In this document: positions 6,559-7,378 of the stretch, piece by piece
Position numbering within the stretch: position 1 is the first letter of the stretch
Layout: the number at the start of each line of letters is the position of its first letter
Origin: Promethearchaeia archaeon
GTDB lineage: Archaea; Asgardarchaeota; Lokiarchaeia; Sigyniarchaeales; SOKP01
Assembly (NCBI GenBank): GCA_029856295.1
Contig: JAHQWS010000111.1
Coordinates: 1 to 7,378, forward strand
Length of the DNA: 7,378 nt
Direction of reading: 5' to 3'
The notes under the pieces: generated by a model
What the model saw: the letters and a program-made list of their open reading frames with translations, nothing else
The model's database searches: none
Told to the model about the DNA's origin: nothing
Made by a program: the position numbers and the translations under genes

Positions 6559-6768
6559 ATTAAAAAAGTAAACAAGGATAAAATCGAGTTATTTCTCGAT
6601 CCTGAATACTTAGAAGATTTAATTTTAGTAGAGGTAAAATTAATAAAGGATATTCTGGAGAAAGATAAAAAACATAGACTTAGAATATTCTCATTGAGGA
6701 AAGATAATAGAAAACAAATAACCTCAAAATTCAAAAAAAAATTAAAAATGACTCCTATCACATTCTAG
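6559..6768 (+). CDS. Small charged protein with apparent non-AUG start
   Basis: The frame is open for 69 codons and reads as a credible small soluble protein: KVNKDKIELFLDPEYLEDL, then LILVEVKLIKDILEKDKK, then a strongly basic end (RLRIFSLRKDNRKQ, KFKKKLKM) and PITF before TAG. The first two parts suggest two short helices; the tail could bind nucleic acid or acidic lipid. No family is recognised. A strong TATA box (6515) and Shine-Dalgarno site (6547) are correctly placed upstream, yet no ATG, GTG or TTG lies between the site and the conserved-looking part; ATT at 6559 is the best-placed start. An ATG at 6535 is in the same frame but is separated by a TGA (6550-6552). Alternatives are a point-mutated start, a sequencing error, stop readthrough, or a decaying gene. 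The 81-codon minus-strand ORF opposite it is its T-rich shadow. Confidence 0.5.
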   Translation: MKKVNKDKIELFLDPEYLEDLILVEVKLIKDILEKDKKHRLRIFSLRKDNRKQITSKFKKKLKMTPITF

Positions 6769-6769
6769 A

Positions 6770-6783
6770 TTTTTGTCTTTTGG
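6770..6783 (+). terminator. T-rich tract after the small ORF
   Basis: ATTTTTGTCTTTTGG follows the TAG directly, and eight T in a row occur again at 6827-6834. Both are plausible archaeal termination tracts; no hairpin is seen. Confidence 0.35.
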
Positions 6784-6973
6784 TTAGTGTACATATTTAC
6801 GCACTGATTTTATCTTATTTATCCTCTTTTTTTTATCTGACCTCATAATCGGGGCATTGTGGTAGGAGTCTCCTTTCTCCTTCTGTTATGAAACATTTTC
6901 TGACAATTTAGTAAAGTATGGCTTTTTGGAAAAAATTAGTAAGTAATTTTAAATAGAAGATTAACAATTACTA

Positions 6974-7072
6974 TTATTGTTGAGACCTTTTAGATTGAAG
7001 GGAGAATGGTAATAGGAACGTAATCGCAATCGACAACAACCATAAAATTAGAAATACTCGCGATATCCACAC
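6974..7072 (-). CDS. Possible single-pass membrane microprotein
   Basis: A minus-strand frame open from 7126 to the TAA at 6974. A GTG at 7072-7070 is preceded by GGAG with a five-base spacer, giving 32 residues: a short polar start (VWISR), one clear membrane helix (VFLILWLLSIAITFLLPF) and a polar end (SLQSKRSQQ). A TATA-like TTATATTA lies about 40 bases upstream of the GTG. Without the GTG, the 50-codon frame looks like the end of a larger membrane protein; deleting one A from the run at about 7123-7127 would join it to an ATG at 7130. It could thus be a microprotein, a remnant, or chance. No family is recognised. Confidence 0.28.
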   Translation of the reverse strand: MWISRVFLILWLLSIAITFLLPFSLQSKRSQQ

Positions 7073-7156
7073 ATATGCTCCGGATTTCAGTAGTTTAGAA
7101 TGAATGCGGTAATATAATGAAATTTTTCATGAAAATTATAAAGTAATTTTAGTGTA

Positions 7157-7163
7157 GAGGAGA
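7157..7163 (+). promoter_or_regulatory. Shine-Dalgarno site of the longin-like gene
   Basis: GAGGAGA lies seven bases before the ATG at 7171. It is a good ribosome-binding site and, unlike the enzyme genes in this window, shows that this gene has a leader. Confidence 0.6.
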
Positions 7164-7170
7164 AAAATAT

Positions 7171-7378
7171 ATGATTCATGCCATATTTATTATCAAAGAT
7201 GGTATCTGTTTATTTTCTCGTCAATATAGTAAGAAACGCATAAAAACCCATTTATTCTCAGGGTTTCTTTCAGCATTAATGCAATTTGCAAAAGAAGTCT
7301 CTCATAAAGATTTAAAAAAATTAGTAATAGAAGATGATATTTTTTCCGTATATCTCGCTGACAACATAAGTTTTGTCT
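7171..7378 (+). CDS. Longin/roadblock-like domain protein, N-terminal part
   Basis: The frame starts at an ATG with a good Shine-Dalgarno site and runs off the window after 69 codons. MIHAIFIIKDGICLFSRQYS is a strand, turn, strand pair. It is followed by a helix (HLFSGFLSALMQFAKEVS), a linker and strand (DLKKLVIEDDIFSVYL) and the start of another strand (ADNISFV). This order, with a small-molecule-like beta hairpin first, the FSGFLSAL..FAKE helix and the later I/V-rich strands, is the pattern of the short longin/roadblock-like proteins that are numerous in Lokiarchaeia and thought to work with their small GTPases. In eukaryotes such domains serve in vesicle traffic and GTPase regulation. Whether this one stands alone or is fused to a GTPase or membrane anchor cannot be seen. 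The assignment rests on my memory of the family pattern, not a search. Confidence 0.7.
   Translation, partial: MIHAIFIIKDGICLFSRQYSKKRIKTHLFSGFLSALMQFAKEVSHKDLKKLVIEDDIFSVYLADNISFV

Larger units (their letters stand above)
6769..7170. other. Long intergenic region upstream of the longin-like gene
   Basis: About 400 bases without a normal gene. It contains the T tracts after the small ORF, an 11-base palindrome AGGAGTCTCCT (6864-6874), a possible minus-strand membrane microprotein (6974-7072) and the promoter/leader of the gene at 7171. TATA-like stretches occur at 7109-7118 (readable on both strands) and 7136-7143. The first leaves room for a leader with the Shine-Dalgarno site at 7157; the second would put the start after that site. 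Confidence 0.5.

Noticed and set aside
6516..6761. An 81-codon minus-strand ORF rich in Phe, Leu, Ile, Ser and Asn
   Set aside because: It is directly opposite the charged plus-strand frame at 6559-6768, which has the promoter and Shine-Dalgarno site. Its composition is what the complement of A-rich coding DNA gives, and it has no membrane-protein pattern or motif.
6535..6768. A selenoprotein reading through the TGA at 6550-6552
   Set aside because: The TGA sits inside a strong Shine-Dalgarno match, the protein has no redox motif around the site, and I see no obvious SECIS-like hairpin after the stop. A later start is simpler.
6807..6866. A 20-codon minus-strand ORF starting MRSDKKKRINKIK, and a 12-codon plus-strand ORF at 6918-6956
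   Set aside because: They are too short, lack a Shine-Dalgarno site and have low-complexity A-rich content; chance is likely.
1..7378. CRISPR array, insertion sequence, toxin-antitoxin or defence system
   Set aside because: I found no regularly spaced direct repeats, transposase motifs, nuclease motifs or paired small toxin/antitoxin genes in any frame.

Overview
The window is AT-rich and looks archaeal, most likely from an Asgard archaeon of the Lokiarchaeia type. Two things suggest this. The partial gene at the right edge resembles the short longin/roadblock-like proteins abundant in that group. Several starts also lack a Shine-Dalgarno site and have TATA-like boxes roughly 25-35 bases upstream, as expected for short-leader or leaderless archaeal transcripts. 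The assignment is inference; no rRNA or other marker gene is present.

Layout. Bases 18-1053 (minus) hold two small multi-pass membrane proteins of unknown function. Bases 1054-1852 have no normal-length gene. They hold a coding-like fragment (1328-1450, minus) and a compact structured element of 48% GC (hand count over 1610-1709), which has its own TATA box and T-rich 3' end and is the best candidate here for an undescribed RNA gene. Bases 1853-6384 (minus) hold four enzymes in one direction: a class III PLP aminotransferase with a four-cysteine insertion, a GNAT acetyltransferase, a tandem two-SIS-domain protein resembling two fused 6-phospho-3-hexuloisomerases, and a class I PLP aminotransferase. 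Gaps of 81-107 bases, with TATA-like boxes visible before at least some genes, suggest separate transcription rather than one tight operon.

The right side (6421-7378) switches to the plus strand. It has a 69-residue charged ORF behind a strong TATA box and Shine-Dalgarno site but with no AUG/GUG/UUG in a suitable place, then about 400 bases of mostly noncoding DNA with a possible single-pass membrane microprotein on the minus strand, then the truncated longin-like gene with a good Shine-Dalgarno site.

Functionally, the middle block handles amino-group transfer, acyl transfer and sugar-phosphate isomerisation. This would fit amino-acid or amino-sugar metabolism, but nothing in the sequence proves that the four enzymes form one pathway. 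No mobile element, CRISPR array, tRNA or rRNA was recognised.
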